Origin: Dyadobacter sp. CY347
Lineage (GTDB): Bacteria > Bacteroidota > Bacteroidia > Cytophagales > Spirosomataceae
Reading direction: 5' to 3'
DNA: 64,000 nt
Assembly (NCBI RefSeq): GCF_021502655.1
Contig: NZ_JAKFFT010000006.1
Span: 100,430 to 164,429, forward strand
The translations under genes were made by a program, and so were the position numbers. Of the stretch, positions 34,736 to 43,478 are shown one piece after another. Numbering within the stretch: the stretch's first letter is position 1; each line of letters starts with the position of its first letter. Below the pieces are notes generated by a model, which saw only the letters and a list, made by a program, of their open reading frames with translations, was not told where the DNA came from and did not search any database.

Positions 34736-36079
34736 TTAATTGACGCGCAACTTTGCCCAGTAAGGTTTGCTCACAGTCTTATCCGGAAACACAGCGTAAA
34801 CTTCATACTGACCAGCCGCAAGATTTGCTGGAACAACATATCGGCCAACCGGATAACTTACGCCGGCAGTAGCCCAATTTACAACGGCTAAGGCTGGTTT
34901 GAGATCTACGCTTGTCGCGCCGCTTCTCAAACGCAATGTGGGCAGTTTCGCTACGTCAAAGTTCGAGTTTGAGGCGCCGTATTCCACCGGTGAGGGCTTT
35001 ACATAAAATGTATCACCCTTTTTGAATGTGAGTGCTTCAACATTCCTCGTCAGCGCCAGGGTTAAATCGCCTTTCCAGATCGACTCAATGCCTTTGGTTG
35101 TAGCAACATTTGAAACGTAAATAGCGCCTTTGCCGATCTGTTTTTCGCCTTCATGAAAAGTAAGCAGATAGGAGCCGTCAGGTATATTGGCCGGAAATTT
35201 TTCCAGATTCAGGTTGGTAGCGCTTACATATTTTAGTGCAGCGGTAACCGGTGTTTTTACGTAGTCGTTGGTAAATCTTACCGTGTATTTTGTCGAAGGA
35301 AGGAAATATCCGCCGCTTATAAATACAGAGTCTCTGGTTGCATAAACAAACTTCGAGTCGGGAATCCTTGAAATAGGCTCTCCACGCGTAAAGGTCACCC
35401 CGTCAAACTTGATAGGCTCCTTATCCGCAAAAAGCACTTCCAAAGTAACAGGCTCCGGGCCTACCAGCTTATCCACTGATTCAAGCACAATATTGTCCTG
35501 ATTCTGATAGTAGGTTGTTTGGGCGGTGAAACCGGTTTTAGGATTTGTGGCCTTGATAATGGGTGCCGACTGACCGGGGCGGGCGGGAATTGTACCAATG
35601 CCGGAGACAAATTTCAAAGGCGTCTTAAAGCCGTTCGTATTGACTGTAATGGTCTTTGTCAGCAACTCGACCTTAGGGGCACCGGCGATTTCAAAATAGA
35701 CTGTAAATGTGCCCGCAAACTTATCTTCCTTATCACGTAATGTAAATGACAGCGGCTGGTTTCCTTTGAAATTATAGTTGATAATGCTGTCTGCTGAGGC
35801 TTTTCCGAGGCTGTCGATAAGCACGACATTCTTGTTAAGAGACATTTTCACCTCTGCCGAATTGCTTACATATGACTCGGGCAGGCTTATCTGATAGTTC
35901 TTCGTTACAGAATCAAATGTGATATTTTCGGAGCCGGGGACATCAAATGATCTTAAAAACTGGATCGGAGTGAAGGCTGCGCCGGTGTCCGGATCAGGCC
36001 CAAGCTCCTTTGAGTCTTTTTTACAATTTGATAAACATGCAGCAGATATAAATAGTAGTAGGAATGTGATTTTTTTCAT
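34736..36079 (-). CDS. Hypothetical surface lipoprotein
   Basis: A 447-residue protein starting MKKITFLLLFISAACLSNCKK (ATG at 36079), a lipoprotein signal with Cys in LSNC. The rest is predicted beta-rich with several repeating sandwich-like segments, for instance DSVFISGGYFLPSTKYTV, which looks like an IPT/TIG-type strand pair. No catalytic motif is seen. It is 47 bases downstream of the ggt gene on the same strand and may share its transcript. It probably sits on the outer membrane; the ligand is unknown. Confidence 0.8.
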   Translation of the reverse strand: MKKITFLLLFISAACLSNCKKDSKELGPDPDTGAAFTPIQFLRSFDVPGSENITFDSVTKNYQISLPESYVSNSAEVKMSLNKNVVLIDSLGKASADSIINYNFKGNQPLSFTLRDKEDKFAGTFTVYFEIAGAPKVELLTKTITVNTNGFKTPLKFVSGIGTIPARPGQSAPIIKATNPKTGFTAQTTYYQNQDNIVLESVDKLVGPEPVTLEVLFADKEPIKFDGVTFTRGEPISRIPDSKFVYATRDSVFISGGYFLPSTKYTVRFTNDYVKTPVTAALKYVSATNLNLEKFPANIPDGSYLLTFHEGEKQIGKGAIYVSNVATTKGIESIWKGDLTLALTRNVEALTFKKGDTFYVKPSPVEYGASNSNFDVAKLPTLRLRSGATSVDLKPALAVVNWATAGVSYPVGRYVVPANLAAGQYEVYAVFPDKTVSKPYWAKLRVN

Positions 36080-36126
36080 AACAAATAAAGCAATGCTCAA
36101 GAGTAACGCTCAAAAGCGCTGAAATA

Positions 36127-37893
36127 TTAGTATCCCAGGCTGGTGTCGTCACCTCTCGGATCAGATCCACCTTCGAGCGAACCGTCCGGCATCACAAGGA
36201 TGCAATCCATCCGGCCAATTGTATTGCGTTGCTGTTCAAGCTTATAACCTTTATTCTGTAATTTTTTTATAGCACTTTCTGAAAATGCATTGGCCTCAAA
36301 AGTGGTTACATCAGGCAGCCATTGATGATGAAATTTTAATGCATTGACCGACTGCTGCATGGTCATGCCGTGTTCCAGCACATTCAGGATGGTTTGATAG
36401 ACGGATGTAATAATCGTTGAACCGCCCGGTGTTCCGACGACCATAAGAAGCTTCCCGTCCTTCTCTATAATGGTTGGTGTCATGGATGAAAGCATTCTTT
36501 TGCCCGGCGCAATCGCATTTGCCTTATTACCGATCAGCCCGTACATATTCGGCGCACCGGCTTTAATGCTGAAATCGTCCATTTCATTGTTCATCAAAAA
36601 TCCACCGCCTTTGACAACAACTCGGCTTCCATAACCACCATTCAGCGTCGTTGTGAGGGAAACAGCATTGCCTTCTTTGTCGACGATGGAAAAGTGAGTG
36701 GTTTCCAGGCTTTCATATCCGGGGAAAACGCCGCCGCTGATGTCCTTGCTATCGGTTGCTTTTTCCCAGTTGAAGTCATTCCAGCGCTTGCTCAGGTAAT
36801 CTTTGCTGATCAATGTTTCTACCGGCACTTTTACAAAATCCGGATCTCCCAGAAATTTGGCCCGGTCGGCATAAACCCTGCGTTCCGCCTCGATCATGAC
36901 CTGAATGGTGGAATCGCTGTGCCAGCCCCATTTTCGTAAAGGATGCTGCTCGGTCAGGCGCATGAGTTGCAGCAATGCTACGCCGCCGCTGGAAGGTGGC
37001 GCCATGGTGATCACTTTATATTCTTTGTAATTTTCGGTAATTGTTTCCCGCCATTGTGCTTTGTAGTCGGCAAGGTCCTTTTTGCTGATAATCCCTTCCT
37101 TATTTTTATTGATATCTTTTACTAAAAGCCTCGCTGTCTTGCCCTTATAGAAACCATCATGGCCTTTTTTCTGAATGCGGCGCAAAACTTTGCCCAGATC
37201 TTTCTGAACCAGCAGGTCACCGGCCACCCAATCTTTCCCTAATGGATTGATAAAATATTGAGTGCCCGGATTTAATGTTAAAACGTCTTTTTTAATAGCA
37301 TTAAGGCCACGCGCTTCCCGTTCCGTTTGCACCACGCCATTTTCAGCAAGGTCAATCGCTGGCTGAATAAGTTGTTCCCAGGGCAGCTTTCCATGTTTTG
37401 CATGCGCTTCCGCCATGCCAGCCACCGAACCCGGAACACCCGAGGCGAGCCTGCCGAGGATGCTGGCGTTTGCAATAACGTTGCCGTCCTTATCCAGATA
37501 CATATCCGCATGACCTTTTGCAGGCGCTTTCTCACGAAAATCAATGCTGTAACTCTTGCCTGTTTTATCTCTCAACACCAAAAATCCCCCGCCGCCCAAA
37601 TTCCCGGCGGACGGATGAACGACAGCCAATGCAAATTGAACGGCAACCGCCGCGTCAACTGCATTGCCTCCTGCCTTCAATATTTCAACACCAACTTTGG
37701 AAGCCTCCGGATGCGCCGTGGCCACCATGCCATTTTTTGCAATGACCCCCGGTCTGTCGCTGAAAAATGGTTTCTGGTTAGGGTCATCGGAAAGAAATTG
37801 ATAAAATCCGGTAGTTTCCTTAACAGGTGTTTGCGCAACCAGAAATCCCGGGAAAATACAGTAGGCAAGTGCAAGATTGTAGCGAAATGTCAT
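36127..37893 (-). CDS. ggt: Gamma-glutamyltransferase / glutathione hydrolase
   Basis: A 588-residue exported Ntn-hydrolase (ATG at 37893, signal MTFRYNLALAYCIFPGFLVAQ). The autoprocessing and catalytic Thr is in the ESLETTHFSIVDKEGNAVS segment, giving the N-terminus of the small subunit. Other markers are NAVDAAVAVQFAL, the GGGGFLVL-like oxyanion region and the lid-loop MNNEMDDFS. TPGGSTIITSV follows. It cleaves gamma-glutamyl bonds of glutathione and peptides in the periplasm. A 29-codon upstream extension is open but has no signal character. Confidence 0.95.
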   Translation of the reverse strand: MTFRYNLALAYCIFPGFLVAQTPVKETTGFYQFLSDDPNQKPFFSDRPGVIAKNGMVATAHPEASKVGVEILKAGGNAVDAAVAVQFALAVVHPSAGNLGGGGFLVLRDKTGKSYSIDFREKAPAKGHADMYLDKDGNVIANASILGRLASGVPGSVAGMAEAHAKHGKLPWEQLIQPAIDLAENGVVQTEREARGLNAIKKDVLTLNPGTQYFINPLGKDWVAGDLLVQKDLGKVLRRIQKKGHDGFYKGKTARLLVKDINKNKEGIISKKDLADYKAQWRETITENYKEYKVITMAPPSSGGVALLQLMRLTEQHPLRKWGWHSDSTIQVMIEAERRVYADRAKFLGDPDFVKVPVETLISKDYLSKRWNDFNWEKATDSKDISGGVFPGYESLETTHFSIVDKEGNAVSLTTTLNGGYGSRVVVKGGGFLMNNEMDDFSIKAGAPNMYGLIGNKANAIAPGKRMLSSMTPTIIEKDGKLLMVVGTPGGSTIITSVYQTILNVLEHGMTMQQSVNALKFHHQWLPDVTTFEANAFSESAIKKLQNKGYKLEQQRNTIGRMDCILVMPDGSLEGGSDPRGDDTSLGY

Positions 37894-38028
37894 TGTAGGA
37901 GTGTTATAGTTCTGTTTGTAATTTATCAAATCAATCACTTTATCTTGCCTTTTGTAACAATTTATTTCTAAGCCTGACACTTTACAGTTAACTTTTGGTT
38001 CGAAAGGAACATTATATTCAAGGGCGCT

Positions 38029-39270
38029 ATGAAATTTTTACGACAGGTTTTAGAAAGTTTCCGTTTCGCCTGGCAGGCGCTCAAATCCAACATTACCCGC
38101 ACCATTCTGTCGCTACTGGGCGTAACCGTCGGGATTTTCGCAATTGTGGCCGTTTTTACCATTGTCGATTCCCTTGAACGCAGCATTAAAGATAGTATGA
38201 GCTTCATTGGTGATAAGGTTATATATGTGCAAAAATGGCCCTGGGGCTTTGGCGGGGAATATCAGTGGTGGAAATACTTTCAATGGCCCGAGCCTACTTT
38301 TGCTGAATATAAATTCCTTTATGAGAATCTGGAAAGTGCCAGCGCCGTGGCTGTGATGGATTTTCGGGGCAGTACCACATTAAAAAATGGTTCCAACAGC
38401 ATTGTGGCGCAGATTCAAGGCGTTTCTTACGAGTACAATCAAATCTCAGATATTCCCATCCAGGACGGCCGCTATTTTATTCCTCTTGAAACAAATAATG
38501 CACGAAATGTGGCCATTGTAGGCGCAGATATCGCAACCGCGCTTTTTCCCGGGCAGGATGCAGTAGGAAAAGCATTCAAATTAGCCGGAAATAAATTTAC
38601 AATCGTTGGCGTGCAGGTCCGCAAAGGGGAAAGTCTGGTGGATTTCGGAGGAAGTCCGGATAAAAACTGCATTATTCCATTTGCCTCATTTTCTAAGCTC
38701 TTCCAGTCGGGGCGCCGCAGTGCCGACATTGTGGTCAAAGGATTTCCCGAAGACGAAGGAATGAAGGAAGTTGAAGCCGAAATTACAGGCTTAATGCGAA
38801 CGAAAAGGGGCATTAAGCCGCGTGACGGGAGTAATTTTTCCCTGAACCGCCCCGAAGCTGCCGCCGAGGCAATCGGTCAGCTTTTTGCCGTCCTAACTAT
38901 TGCAGGCTGGGTTATCGGGAGCTTTTCTATCCTTGTAGGAGGTTTTGGGATAGCCAACATTATGTTTGTTTCGGTCAAAGAAAGAACAAATCTGATCGGC
39001 ATTCAGAAATCCCTGGGTGCGAAAAATTATTCCATCCTGTTCCAGTTTCTCTTCGAAGCCGTTATGCTGAGCCTGGTGGGCGGATTGGTTGGCATATTTT
39101 TAGTATTTCTTCTTTCGTTCATGCCGATGGGCTCATTGCAGATCCTGCTGACACCGGGTAACATTATACTTGGTCTGGGCGTTTCGAGTGTCATTGGTGT
39201 ATTGTCGGGAATTGTGCCTGCAATGCTCGCCGCGCGCATGGATCCGGTTATTGCCATTCGGGCAAAATAA
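38029..39270 (+). CDS. ABC transporter permease, MacB/FtsX family
   Basis: A 413-residue inner-membrane protein. The N-terminal FRFAWQALKSNITRTILSLLGVTVGIFAIVAV membrane segment is followed by a large periplasmic MacB-PCD domain (to about residue 270). Three C-terminal membrane helices follow, with the FtsX signature MFVSVKERTNLIGIQKSLGA. MacB-type permeases use mechanical signalling to export peptides, lipids or lipoproteins and need an ATPase. No ATPase gene lies beside it, so the partner is encoded elsewhere. The small anchored protein behind it may belong to the same transcript. Confidence 0.9.
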   Translation: MKFLRQVLESFRFAWQALKSNITRTILSLLGVTVGIFAIVAVFTIVDSLERSIKDSMSFIGDKVIYVQKWPWGFGGEYQWWKYFQWPEPTFAEYKFLYENLESASAVAVMDFRGSTTLKNGSNSIVAQIQGVSYEYNQISDIPIQDGRYFIPLETNNARNVAIVGADIATALFPGQDAVGKAFKLAGNKFTIVGVQVRKGESLVDFGGSPDKNCIIPFASFSKLFQSGRRSADIVVKGFPEDEGMKEVEAEITGLMRTKRGIKPRDGSNFSLNRPEAAAEAIGQLFAVLTIAGWVIGSFSILVGGFGIANIMFVSVKERTNLIGIQKSLGAKNYSILFQFLFEAVMLSLVGGLVGIFLVFLLSFMPMGSLQILLTPGNIILGLGVSSVIGVLSGIVPAMLAARMDPVIAIRAK

Positions 39271-39336
39271 TAACTAGGAATAATCAAACTGTTTTGCGAA
39301 GTTCGCTGATATCAATAAACTCAGAAAAATACTGTT

Positions 39337-39786
39337 ATGCGTAAATGGGTCATATTTGCCATATTTCTGGCCGTCATTTTTGGAATCCTCTATTACCTTA
39401 CATTCGGCTATTATAGTGAAGGAAAACGCGGAGGTTTTATCACAAAACTGAGCAACAAAGGATATTTATTTAAAACATACGAAGGCGAGCTGAGAATGGG
39501 CGGCCTGTACGAAGGCGACGGAACCATGAATTCTTCGGAATGGGTGTTTTCGGTAAGCGCAAAAAATAAAGATGCGATCTCAAAACTTGAAGAGGCGATC
39601 AAGAACGGACAGCGCGTTTCGCTCACATATGAAGAAAAGTTCTTTACGCTGCCATGGAATGGTGACACCAAATATTTCGTGACCAATGTGGAAGTGCTGG
39701 AAAACGTGCGTTCAAACCAGTTACCACAACCACCACCATCCAATTTGCCTGCTCCAACGGATATTGATACGAATAAGGTTCTTTAA
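39337..39786 (+). CDS. Hypothetical membrane-anchored protein
   Basis: A 149-residue protein with one N-terminal membrane segment (WVIFAIFLAVIFGILYYLTFGYY), a soluble domain containing GYLFKTYEGELRMGG and YFVTNVEVL, and a Pro-rich tail (QPPPSNLPAPTD). Similar small proteins are common in Bacteroidota, where automatic annotation has sometimes called them 6-phosphogluconate dehydrogenase without support; no such domain is visible here. It follows the MacB-like permease after 66 bases. Confidence 0.8.
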   Translation: MRKWVIFAIFLAVIFGILYYLTFGYYSEGKRGGFITKLSNKGYLFKTYEGELRMGGLYEGDGTMNSSEWVFSVSAKNKDAISKLEEAIKNGQRVSLTYEEKFFTLPWNGDTKYFVTNVEVLENVRSNQLPQPPPSNLPAPTDIDTNKVL

Positions 39787-39797
39787 GGAAACACCGC

Positions 39798-39822
39798 CGG
39801 AGGCTATCCTCCTGCTTTTTTT
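39798..39822 (+). terminator. Possible terminator after the 149-aa gene
   Basis: CGGAGG and CCTCCTG form a short stem around CTAT, then seven T. It overlaps the end of the convergent SUI1-like gene. Weak stem. Confidence 0.4.
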
Positions 39823-40139
39823 GCCTTATAACCCTTGCCAACCAGCCAGTTAATCACCTTATCGCGGTGGTCGCCCTGGATTTGAACTTCCTGATCTTTT
39901 ACGGTTCCTCCGCTTCCGCAAAGGGCTTTTAGTTGTTTGCCCAGTGCTTCCATATCAGCAACGGTGCCGATAAATCCTTTTATAATCGTGATCACTTTGC
40001 CGCCTCCCTTGCGGTCCAGCCAGATCCTCAGATCTTGTTGTGCTGGTGGTAATGTATCCGGTTCGTCGGCTCCGGAATCGTTATATTCGAAGTCAGGGTT
40101 TGTGGAATAAATGACTCCTGTGCGGTTCTTTTTTGACAT
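39804..40139 (-). CDS. SUI1/eIF1-like translation factor (YciH family)
   Basis: A 111-residue protein. The C-terminal two-thirds form the SUI1 domain: IWLDRKGGGKVITIIKGF, LKALCGSGGTVKDQEVQIQGDHRDKV (shown in part), matching bacterial YciH and eukaryotic eIF1. The N-terminal 35 residues are acidic and probably disordered. YciH-type proteins discriminate against aberrant initiation complexes or act under stress. Its ATG overlaps the stop of the lipid kinase gene (TGATG), so its translation is coupled to it. Confidence 0.9.
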   Translation of the reverse strand: MSKKNRTGVIYSTNPDFEYNDSGADEPDTLPPAQQDLRIWLDRKGGGKVITIIKGFIGTVADMEALGKQLKALCGSGGTVKDQEVQIQGDHRDKVINWLVGKGYKAKKAGG

Positions 40140-41017
40140 CAGACAATTACTCGCAGGCTCTGCGGTTTAATTTTAACTTCTATCCTGGTTGTATTAAGCT
40201 GAAATGGTTCTCCGTCGTAATGTATCATCGGTGGCACTTCCGTTTCAACTACGGCTTCGGTCATATGCTGGTAATCAATATAACGCGAAGCCTTCATTTG
40301 CTTGGTGAAAAGTTGATATGCCAATGATGTGCCATACCATTTTGGAAACGGCTTAATGGTGCACACATCGAGCAAACCATCTTGTAAACTGGCCTGAGGC
40401 GCAACCCAGGCATTATTTCCGAACTGACCTGCATTCGCAAATGATAAGGAAAACGCGTTGGTTTCTACACCATTCAACCGGAATTTTTGCGGCTTATAAC
40501 TCCAATAAGACTGAAACGAAACATTAATATAAGTAGCTAATCCTCGCTGGTTCTGCTGTCCGAACAAATGTCCCACATAAGCATCAAAGCCCATTCCGGC
40601 TGTGCAGAAGAAGGGAATGTCATTGATTTGTGCGCTGTCGATCGTGATGATTTTATTTTCAAAAAGCCTTTTCAGAGACGCCTCTAATGTAAGCGGAATA
40701 CCCAGGTGGCGCGCCAAACCATTGCCTGAACCAAGCGGAATGATCCCGATAGGCTGCTGCGTGCTAACAAGCGGCTGAGCGATTTCATTCACCGTGCCAT
40801 CGCCGCCCACGGCTACGATGGCATTCCAGGGCTGCAAATCCAGGTTTTCTTTTACTAATGTTGTTGCGTGCGCCCTTTCTTCAGTAAACAGTATTTTGGC
40901 CTCCGCCCCGTTTTTTTGTGTAAACGCTTCAATGGTTTGTTTCACCTCAGCGGCGTTTTTACCAATCGAAGTGCCGGAATTGGGATTTAAAATAAACAGG
41001 TAGGAAGGCTTGTTCAC
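40139..41017 (-). CDS. Diacylglycerol kinase-family lipid kinase (YegS/BmrU-like)
   Basis: A 292-residue lipid kinase. The catalytic-domain opening SYLFILNPNSGT and the ATP/substrate motif AVGGDGTVNEIAQPL are diagnostic, followed by GIIPLGSGNGLARHLGIP. Such enzymes phosphorylate diacylglycerol, phosphatidylglycerol or sphingoid lipids in the inner leaflet. The start codon appears to be GTG at 41017, 3 bases after the stop of the 39-residue membrane peptide gene; no ATG is in a better place. The SUI1 gene follows with overlapping stop/start. Confidence 0.92.
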   Translation of the reverse strand: MNKPSYLFILNPNSGTSIGKNAAEVKQTIEAFTQKNGAEAKILFTEERAHATTLVKENLDLQPWNAIVAVGGDGTVNEIAQPLVSTQQPIGIIPLGSGNGLARHLGIPLTLEASLKRLFENKIITIDSAQINDIPFFCTAGMGFDAYVGHLFGQQNQRGLATYINVSFQSYWSYKPQKFRLNGVETNAFSLSFANAGQFGNNAWVAPQASLQDGLLDVCTIKPFPKWYGTSLAYQLFTKQMKASRYIDYQHMTEAVVETEVPPMIHYDGEPFQLNTTRIEVKIKPQSLRVIV

Positions 41018-41020
41018 AGG

Positions 41021-41140
41021 TCAGGCGAAGAATAGGAACAAAATGAGCAGAAAAACGACAATGAACAGGTAATATAGCCCGTCGATAAACGGGTATTTCT
41101 GACGGTCAAGCTTATTAAATATATCGTCGAACTTACTCAT
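41021..41140 (-). CDS. 39-residue single-pass membrane peptide
   Basis: Read directly from the minus strand: ATG at 41140 to TGA at 41021. The product begins MSKFDDIFNKLDRQKYPF and then has a strongly hydrophobic stretch (LYYLFIVVFLLILFLFFA) to its end. This is a soluble charged head followed by one membrane span. It sits 3 bases upstream of the GTG start of the lipid kinase, on the same strand. Its reading frame, hydrophobic pattern and tight coupling argue for a real gene, but there is no recognised family and no proof of translation. Confidence 0.6.
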   Translation of the reverse strand: MSKFDDIFNKLDRQKYPFIDGLYYLFIVVFLLILFLFFA

Positions 41141-41242
41141 TCTGATATTTCTGATTTGGATTTTTTGTTTTGCAACCGCTTCCCTTCGTTCTTTCGCGTA
41201 TATTTAAAATCAGGAAACGATTTACAAAAATCCGCAAAAATT

Positions 41243-41674
41243 ATGAGAAACCGGCTCTTCACCCTGATCCTGATCACGATTTCAATGTTTGCAAAAGCGC
41301 AGACTCCGAAAGACAAGGAAACCATCTACGGAACCATGAACCGGCAGATGGCCGACTGGAACCGCGGCGACATTGACTCTTTTATGAACGGTTACTGGGA
41401 ATCGGACTCGCTGATGTTCGTCGGTAAGGCCGGCATAACTTATGGCTACAAAGCTACGCATGAAGGTTACTTGAAGCGCTATCCGGATCGTGCGACGATG
41501 GGAACATTGAAATTTACTTACCTGAACCTCACATTTCCAGGAAAAGACGTTGCATTTCTGGTTGGGAAATTCCACCTGACCCGGCCCGAAAAAGGCGACA
41601 TTGAGGGACATTACACATTACTCTGGAAAAAGATTAATGGCAAATGGGTAGTAATCTGCGACCACACCAGCTAA
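41243..41674 (+). CDS. Exported SnoaL/DUF4440-like (NTF2-fold) protein
   Basis: A 143-residue protein with a signal peptide (MRNRLFTLILITISMFAKAQ; ATG at 41243) and an NTF2-like domain: QMADWNRGDIDSFMNGYWESDSLMFVG, in which NRGDID is the usual helix-turn, and GKWVVICDHTS closes the fold. Family members are small hydrolases, isomerases or ligand-binding proteins; no active-site assignment is possible. A longer open frame from 41156 lacks a sensible N-terminus. The gene ends in the terminator shared with the lipocalin-like gene. Confidence 0.85.
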   Translation: MRNRLFTLILITISMFAKAQTPKDKETIYGTMNRQMADWNRGDIDSFMNGYWESDSLMFVGKAGITYGYKATHEGYLKRYPDRATMGTLKFTYLNLTFPGKDVAFLVGKFHLTRPEKGDIEGHYTLLWKKINGKWVVICDHTS

Positions 41675-41706
41675 AAAAAATTGCCCTGCCTTTAAAGGCA
41701 GGGCAA
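41673..41706 (-). terminator. Terminator of the lipocalin-like gene
   Basis: TTGCCCTGCCTTT (41681-41693) and AAAGGCAGGGCAA (41694-41706) are a perfect 13-bp palindrome. On the minus strand it is followed by a run of T, so it ends transcription of the minus-strand gene. Confidence 0.85.
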
Positions 41707-41736
41707 TGGAGTTATGAATTATTGTTTTATAATTAA

Positions 41737-42216
41737 TTATAGCTTTTTAAATTTCAAAAGCGCATTTACGGCGGGTTTAGTCGCATCTGTCTCCGTATTA
41801 GCAACTACCGTTAATTCAGTTGATGTTTGTGTGAATTTAAAATCCTTGCTTGTTGACCCGCTTTTAAGATTTAGCATATCTCCATTCACTTTCCATGTTG
41901 ATCCATCTCCAACTGGCGCTAGCTGACTGATTGCGAGAACAGCAACAGGACAATCAGCAGTTGTCAATATATTATCTGATTTAAAAGTCAGTTTTAGATC
42001 GAGGTAACAAGGTGCTACTGTTGGTAATTGGCTTAATAGTGGAAGTGTTCCGGGAGTTTCGGCGCTGACCGAGGTGAGTTGCCAGATTCCAACGATCGGA
42101 TTGTCATCTACTTGCGGATCGGGTTCTTTTTCATCATCCTTACAAGCTGTGAAGACGAAGGACATAATCATGAAAGTCAAGAGGGTAAATTTGCTTAATG
42201 CTGCGTAAATTTTCAT
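41737..42216 (-). CDS. Lipocalin-like lipoprotein
   Basis: A 159-residue lipoprotein (signal MKIYAALSKFTLLTFMIMSF, lipobox FTAC, Cys25) with a lipocalin-type pattern: NPIVGIWQLTSVSA near the start of the mature part, then alternating strands. This GxWxLTS motif is common in short Bacteroidota lipocalin-family lipoproteins. The role is unknown. An exact -7 match TAAGTTTG on the minus strand (42272-42265) lies about 50 bases upstream, with a near-match -33 (TTC) at 20 bases distance. Confidence 0.8.
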   Translation of the reverse strand: MKIYAALSKFTLLTFMIMSFVFTACKDDEKEPDPQVDDNPIVGIWQLTSVSAETPGTLPLLSQLPTVAPCYLDLKLTFKSDNILTTADCPVAVLAISQLAPVGDGSTWKVNGDMLNLKSGSTSKDFKFTQTSTELTVVANTETDATKPAVNALLKFKKL

Positions 42217-42354
42217 AGCCGACCGAATCGTTGTTTAGTTTCGTATAATGTTAAGTCTAACGTCCAAACTTACTGGAAAAATGTTTTCTCAGGAAATATT
42301 TATGTGTTAACGTGACGAATTGATACTTGAAGCTGAAAATGAGGCATTAACGAT

Positions 42355-43341
42355 TTATTTGGTCAAAAAAACACGCAGCAAATCTTCGGCAGCAGAGTCA
42401 GGAAGTTCCCTTCCTTCGCGAACGGCGTTTTCTAATGCTGCAAGCCTGGTTTTTATCATAGGATCATTGAAAAAGCGGTTTTCCAATGATTGCCTGATCC
42501 GATCGTGCATCCAGTTCAGGTTTTGGTTCTGCCTGTTTTGATCAAAAAAACCATTTGCCCTGGTCGTTTGCTCGAAGTTTTGGATCAGCTTCCAGATCGT
42601 TTCCATTCCGTTTTCTCGCAATGCAGAGCATGTGAGCACTTCTGTCGCAAAACCGGAATCAGCTTTTGGAAACAAATGCAAAGCATTCTGATACGCCGAA
42701 ACAGCGAGGGCAGCTGCCTGCTCATTATTCCCGTCCGCTTTATTGATCGCAATGGCGTCCGCCATTTCCATGATCCCCTTTTTTATTCCCTGCAATTCGT
42801 CGCCTGCGCCAGCCAGCATCAGGAGCAGGAAAAAATCCGTAATGCCTTTGACTAATGTCTCAGATTGTCCAACCCCTACGGTTTCAATAAGGATAATGTC
42901 AAAGCCAGCTGCTTCGCAAAGCAACATGATCTCCCGCGTGCTCCGGGCGATCCCTCCGAGAAACAAACCCGTTGCAGAAGGTCGAATGTAAGCCTTCGGA
43001 TTAAGCGAAAGCCTTTCCATGCGCGTTTTGTCACCCAAAATGCTTCCGCGGGATTTCTGGCTGCTCGGATCCACTGCCAACACGGCGACCTGCTTTCCTA
43101 AGGACGTCAGATAAGTGCCGAAAGATTCGATAAATGTGCTTTTCCCAACCCCCGGAATACCGGTTATCCCGATCCGCAAAGCATTACCCGAACGGGGCAG
43201 CATCTTTTTCAGAATAGCCGCTGCCAGTTCCTTGTCTGCCGGCAAGCTGCTTTCCGTGACAGTAATGGCCTGGCTCAACATGATCCGGTCACCGGCAAGA
43301 ATTCCGGCTGTGTAATCTTCAACGGAGAGACGCTTGCGCAT
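42355..43341 (-). CDS. meaB: Methylmalonyl-CoA mutase-associated GTPase MeaB (ArgK)
   Basis: A 328-residue G3E-family GTPase that protects and loads the B12-dependent methylmalonyl-CoA mutase. The Walker A is GITGIPGVGKSTFIE, the VDPSS segment (AVLAVDPSSQKSRGSILGDKTRM) is the switch region, and ETVGVGQSE and INKADGN complete the G motifs. The mutase genes are not in the window, although in other genomes they are often near. It lies alone between two plus-strand genes. Confidence 0.93.
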   Translation of the reverse strand: MRKRLSVEDYTAGILAGDRIMLSQAITVTESSLPADKELAAAILKKMLPRSGNALRIGITGIPGVGKSTFIESFGTYLTSLGKQVAVLAVDPSSQKSRGSILGDKTRMERLSLNPKAYIRPSATGLFLGGIARSTREIMLLCEAAGFDIILIETVGVGQSETLVKGITDFFLLLMLAGAGDELQGIKKGIMEMADAIAINKADGNNEQAAALAVSAYQNALHLFPKADSGFATEVLTCSALRENGMETIWKLIQNFEQTTRANGFFDQNRQNQNLNWMHDRIRQSLENRFFNDPMIKTRLAALENAVREGRELPDSAAEDLLRVFLTK

Positions 43342-43478
43342 GGCCTTTTCTGGGATGTAACCGGTAATATTTCAAAGTAACTATCGGTTAGCAAAAATGA
43401 AACTTTTTATATTAAAAAAGGCGAAAAGCCGTATATTGCTCGTTTACAAACACATATTTTTCAAATTTTATCAATAGA

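Noticed and set aside
37894..37980. 29-codon N-terminal extension of Ggt
   Set aside because: It lacks signal-peptide character, whereas the ATG at 37893 begins a clean signal peptide.
39337..39786. Reading the 149-aa gene as 6-phosphogluconate dehydrogenase
   Set aside because: There is no Rossmann fold motif or length to match; it is a short membrane-anchored protein.
43411..43431. Small GGC-GAAA-GCC hairpin before the M1 peptidase gene
   Set aside because: Only a three to four base-pair stem; too weak to call a regulatory element.
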